From Helicobacteraceae bacterium (lineage in GTDB: Bacteria > Campylobacterota > Campylobacteria > Campylobacterales > Sulfurimonadaceae): a stretch of 35,520 nt of DNA. A program made the translations under genes and the position numbers. Below, piece by piece: positions 32,695 through 35,520 of this stretch. Location: the NCBI GenBank assembly GCA_027066325.1, contig JAMONY010000041.1, positions 1 to 35,520 on the forward strand. Direction: 5' to 3'. The stretch's first letter is position 1. Every line of letters begins with the position of its first letter. The notes below the pieces were generated by a model that was given only the letters and a program-made list of their open reading frames with translations, searched no databases and was not told the DNA's origin.

Positions 32695-35160
32695 CTATCT
32701 GCTCCTCTCATGAGCAGTAATTGGCTTAAGATCTGCTAAGCCAAGTTTGCCATATGCACTATCTCCCCAAGAGTAGATAGTGCCATCACTTTTGAGTGCT
32801 ACCGTGTAGTCATTACCAACTGACACACTGCTCCAGTTGCCACTAGAACCTATCTTTGTTGGGGTCAATCTGTATAGTACGGTACCATCTCCTAGCTCTC
32901 CAGAGTTATTTTGCCCCCACGCCAAAAGAGTGCCATCACTCTTTAGTGCTACTGTATGGTGGTATCCAACAGATACACTACTCCAGCTATTGTCTGAGCC
33001 TATTTTTGTTGGGGTAAGCCTATTAACTCTAGTGCCATCACCCAACTGTCCAGAGTTGTTTCGCCCCCATGCCCAAAGAGTGCCATCACTCTTTAATGCC
33101 AATGTGTGCCAATATCCTGCAGATACACCACTCCAGCTGTTGTCTGAGCCTATTTTTACTGGTACAGTTCTATTCTCTTTTGTGCCATCTCCTAGCTGTC
33201 CGAGACGGTTATATCCCCATGCCCAAAGCGTGCCATCACTCTTTAGTGCCAATGTATAGTAACTTCCAGCAAACACCATACTCCAGTTGCTGCCTGAACC
33301 TATCTTTATTGGGGTGCGTTTATATGTTCTGGTGCCATCACCTAACTCTCCATAAAAGTTGCTTCCCCATGCCCAAAGAGTGCCATCACTTTTGAGTGCC
33401 ACTGTGTGCTGAAGTCCAGCAGACACACTACTCCAGTTGCTACTAGAGCCTATTTTTGTTGGGATAAGCCTCTCAACACTAGTGCCATCACCCAACTGTC
33501 CAGAGCTATTGTATCCCCATGCCCAAAGAGTGCCATCACTCTTTAATGCTACCGTGTAGTCATTTCCAACAGATACACTACTCCATCTGTTATCTGAGCC
33601 TATTTTTGTAGGACTTTTTCTACTACTTTTTGTGCTATCTCCTAGCTGTCCAAAATTGTTGTGTCCCCATGCCCAAAGCGTGCCATCACTCTTAATAACA
33701 ACAACATGACTATTTCCTGTAGATACTCTTGTGTAGTTGCTACTAGCGCTTACTTTTGCTGGAGATAGATGTCTGGATAATGAGCCATTACCTAACTGTC
33801 CCTCTCTATTGTCTCCCCATGCCCAAGCTCTACCATTATGATCAATAGCCATGGCATATTGACTGCCCGCACTAATGCTACTATATAGAACTGGAGAGTC
33901 TATCTTGGCTGGTCTATCTTTAGAGCCATAAGTGCCATCACCTAACTCTCCATAAGAGCTATCTCCCCAAGAGTAGATAGTGCCATTATCTTTGAGTGCT
34001 ACTGTATATCTACTGCCAGCAAACACACTGCTCCAGTTGTTGTCTGAGCCTATTTTTACTGGTACAGATCTATTCTCTTTTGTGCCATCTCCTAGCTGCC
34101 AAGAGTTGTTATATCCCCATGCCCAAAGAGTGCCATCACTCTTTAGTGCTACCGTGTGGCTACTACCAGCAGACACACTACTCCAGTTGTTACTAGAGCC
34201 TATTTTTGTTGGGGTAAGCCTTGCAGTTCTAGTGCCATCACCCAACTGTCCAAAATTATTGTATCCCCATGCCCAAAGAGTGCCATCACTCTTTAGTGCT
34301 ACTGTGTGATAATATCCAGCAGACACACTCCTCCAGCTGTTATCTGAGCCTATTTTTACTGGTACAGATCTATTCTCTTTTGTGCCATCTCCTAGCTGTC
34401 CAAAATTGTTACTTCCCCATGCCCAAAGCGTGCCATCACTCTTTAGTGCTGTTGTGTATACATGGCCTGCTGATACACTGCTCCAACTATTGTCTGAACC
34501 TATCTTTATTGGGGTACGCTTATATATTTTAGTACCATCACCTAATCCTCCAAAGCTATTATATCCCCAAGCCCAAAGCGTGCCATCACTCTTTAGTGCT
34601 ACTGTATGATAGCCTCCAGCAGACACACTACTCCAGTTGTTATCTGAGCCTACCTGCACTGGACTACTTTTGGGCATAAATGCACCACCAGTACCTAACT
34701 TTCCAGAGTTGTTACTTCCCCAAGCCCAAAGAGTATTGTCACTTCTAATGGCTACTGTATGAGAGATATTAGCTGAGATACTTCTCCAGTATAGAGTCTG
34801 CACACTAATATTGATATCAACTACAGCATTACCGTCTGTAATCTCAATGGTCCCGATATCACTCTCATTGGTCTCTACAGTTTTTATATAACTTATGAGA
34901 TTGTCCGACACTGTAAAGTTGCCAAATCTACCATCGGCTTTAACAGTAGCACTTAAAGAGTCGCCATCTGCATCGCTAGCAAGCGCACTACTACTCCACT
35001 CACTTGTTACGGTTGAGGTGTTAATATCTAGCAGCATCGTAAAATTTGATGCCACAGGGACGCTATTGCTTGTACTAGTAGGTGAGCTACTAGAGCTTCC
35101 ACCACAAGCAGCCAACAATACTGCCACAAATACCACCAATATTATCTTTATAGATCGCAT
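32695..35160 (-). CDS. RCC1-repeat lipoprotein with two predicted seven-bladed propellers
   Basis: 821 residues. Lipoprotein signal ending LAAC (Cys19), a short Ser-rich spacer, and a cadherin-like beta domain (about 35-120, with ASDADGDSLS). Then come 14 tandem RCC1-type repeats of about 50 residues (about 123-815), each like WSSVSAGxxHTVALKSDGTLWAWGxNxxGQLGDGT. RCC1 propellers have seven blades, so 14 repeats suggest two propellers; the last repeat is partial, as is common for ring closure. A surface-exposed binding or adhesion role is possible; no enzyme motif is visible. Good AAGGAAG site and an extended -10 promoter upstream. The DNA repeats are highly similar, so assembly errors and copy-number variation are possible. 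Confidence 0.88.
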   Translation of the reverse strand: MRSIKIILVVFVAVLLAACGGSSSSSPTSTSNSVPVASNFTMLLDINTSTVTSEWSSSALASDADGDSLSATVKADGRFGNFTVSDNLISYIKTVETNESDIGTIEITDGNAVVDINISVQTLYWRSISANISHTVAIRSDNTLWAWGSNNSGKLGTGGAFMPKSSPVQVGSDNNWSSVSAGGYHTVALKSDGTLWAWGYNSFGGLGDGTKIYKRTPIKIGSDNSWSSVSAGHVYTTALKSDGTLWAWGSNNFGQLGDGTKENRSVPVKIGSDNSWRSVSAGYYHTVALKSDGTLWAWGYNNFGQLGDGTRTARLTPTKIGSSNNWSSVSAGSSHTVALKSDGTLWAWGYNNSWQLGDGTKENRSVPVKIGSDNNWSSVFAGSRYTVALKDNGTIYSWGDSSYGELGDGTYGSKDRPAKIDSPVLYSSISAGSQYAMAIDHNGRAWAWGDNREGQLGNGSLSRHLSPAKVSASSNYTRVSTGNSHVVVIKSDGTLWAWGHNNFGQLGDSTKSSRKSPTKIGSDNRWSSVSVGNDYTVALKSDGTLWAWGYNSSGQLGDGTSVERLIPTKIGSSSNWSSVSAGLQHTVALKSDGTLWAWGSNFYGELGDGTRTYKRTPIKIGSGSNWSMVFAGSYYTLALKSDGTLWAWGYNRLGQLGDGTKENRTVPVKIGSDNSWSGVSAGYWHTLALKSDGTLWAWGRNNSGQLGDGTRVNRLTPTKIGSDNSWSSVSVGYHHTVALKSDGTLLAWGQNNSGELGDGTVLYRLTPTKIGSSGNWSSVSVGNDYTVALKSDGTIYSWGDSAYGKLGLADLKPITAHERSR
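32717..34789 (-). repeat. About 150-bp tandem DNA repeats encoding RCC1 blades
   Basis: Fourteen adjacent units of about 150 bases encode the RCC1 blades. The segment CATGCCCAAAG(A/C)GTGCCATCACT recurs nearly unchanged in most units on the plus strand. Protein-level comparison pairs blades 2, 3, 4 and 6 with 10, 11, 12 and 14 (for example KRTPIKIG, KENR(S/T)VPVKIG and TIYSWGDS), suggesting an ancient eight-unit block duplication. Confidence 0.75.
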
Positions 35161-35190
35161 AACACTTCCTTTGTTAACTAAGATCTACAG

Positions 35191-35199
35191 ATTATATCA
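35191..35199 (-). promoter_or_regulatory. Extended -10 promoter of the RCC1-repeat gene
   Basis: TGA-TATAAT on the minus strand (complement of 35191-35199), identical to the nadK box. The predicted start near 35184 gives a leader of about 24 nt containing AAGGAAG ahead of the ATG. Unlike nadK this gene keeps a normal ribosome binding site. The remaining gap to 35314 shows no other feature I can support. Confidence 0.6.
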
Positions 35200-35314
35200 G
35201 ATAAAAATTTTAAAAAGGCTCTCTCTACATTAATAGATAGTTATAAAAAAGGATTGGGTGTTGCTGATTTTAGTGGTTTATATCGATTTTATTACTTAAA
35301 TGCTAATACTCTGA

Positions 35315-35520
35315 CTAATCTTCAAACCTAGATTCAATATCAGAAAATTGGGAGTGCCACTGTATAAACTCCTCTTTATACATCTTTTCCGCCTCAGATC
35401 TTATCTGCAGAACATCCTCTGACTCTCCATATCTCTCTTGTTCACTTAGATCCTTTACTGGTTCAAGCGATAACTCATCTCTAAGCCAAGCGATATACTC
35501 ACTCTTGTATGGACTCTCTT
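35315..35520 (-). CDS. Partial CDS, 3' end of an unrecognised gene
   Basis: An open frame on the minus strand runs in from the right edge of the window and stops at TAG (complement of 35315-35317), giving the last 67 residues of a protein. The visible part is strongly charged and helical, for example KSEYIAWLRDELSLEPVKDL and EAEKMYKEEFIQWHSQF, ending IESRFED. The two other minus-strand frames are closed by stops. I do not recognise a family. Start and length lie outside the window. Confidence 0.6.
   Translation of the reverse strand, partial: ESPYKSEYIAWLRDELSLEPVKDLSEQERYGESEDVLQIRSEAEKMYKEEFIQWHSQFSDIESRFED

Noticed and set aside
32837-34609. Several plus-strand open frames of 60-140 codons opposite the RCC1 gene, with repeated HAQRVPSLF-like peptides
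   Set aside because: They are the antisense reading of the RCC1 tandem repeats; the periodic peptide follows from the DNA repeat, and none has a ribosome binding site or an independent family resemblance.
32717-34789. Regular repeats that could be mistaken for a CRISPR array
   Set aside because: The period is about 150 bases, the whole unit is conserved and coding, and there are no short unique spacers or cas genes.

Overview
This AT-rich window looks like chromosome from a Campylobacterota (Epsilonproteobacteria) species, probably a free-living relative of Sulfurimonas, Sulfuricurvum or Sulfurovum. That assignment is inferred from gene order and protein character: adk-aspS on one strand and nadK-recN on the other match, as I remember it, the order around Cj0639c-Cj0642 in Campylobacter jejuni. 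The PdxJ and short-lid Adk sequences also fit.

Layout. (1) 39-3169: housekeeping genes pdxJ (+), then aspS-adk (-), with a bidirectional hairpin terminator at the pdxJ/adk convergence. (2) 3409-7283: a two-gene (+) operon of exported proteins, a poly-Ser DUF1800 lipoprotein and a Tat-dependent DUF1501 protein. (3) 7285-11389: a (-) operon wza-wzc-cpsB for polysaccharide export and its tyrosine-phosphorylation control. (4) 11528-12556: a lone (+) WecA-type undecaprenyl-phosphate sugar-1-phosphate transferase. (5) 12553-27006: a 13-gene (-) polysaccharide operon in which genes overlap or lie within about 25 nt of each other. Order of transcription: UDP-GlcNAc/GalNAc dehydrogenase (tviB/wbpO-like), UDP-GlcNAc 4-epimerase (wbpP/tviC-like), Wzx flippase, a glycosyltransferase, a CapA-like protein, an ATP-grasp ligase, a Wzy/ligase, a glycosyltransferase, a hexapeptide acyltransferase, a polysaccharide deacetylase, a CapK/PaaK-like adenylate-forming enzyme and two more glycosyltransferases. 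(6) 27225-31409: nadK-recN (+) convergent with the division transpeptidase ftsI (-). (7) 31466-35520: a small secreted protein (+), a cold-shock protein with a long structured leader (-), an RCC1-repeat lipoprotein (-), and the 3' end of an unrecognised gene (-).

How the genes work together: regions 3-5 form an apparently complete Wzx/Wzy-type capsule or exopolysaccharide pathway. WecA starts the lipid-linked repeat. Epimerase plus dehydrogenase make UDP-GalNAc and UDP-GalNAcA. Four glycosyltransferases extend the unit, Wzx flips it, Wzy polymerises it, and Wza/Wzc export it, with CpsB probably dephosphorylating Wzc. The unusual content is two possible decoration modules: ATP-grasp + CapA, and deacetylase + adenylating enzyme + acyltransferase. 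The island seems to sit between aspS and nadK, genes that are direct divergent neighbours in Campylobacter.

A recurring regulatory pattern: wecA, nadK and the secreted-protein gene each have an extended -10 box (TGN-TANNAT) whose predicted +1 falls on, or one base before, the A of the ATG, with no Shine-Dalgarno. These are candidate leaderless mRNAs; ftsI is nearly so. Genes inside operons mostly have ordinary purine-rich ribosome binding sites.

I saw no tRNA, rRNA, CRISPR array, insertion sequence or phage gene.
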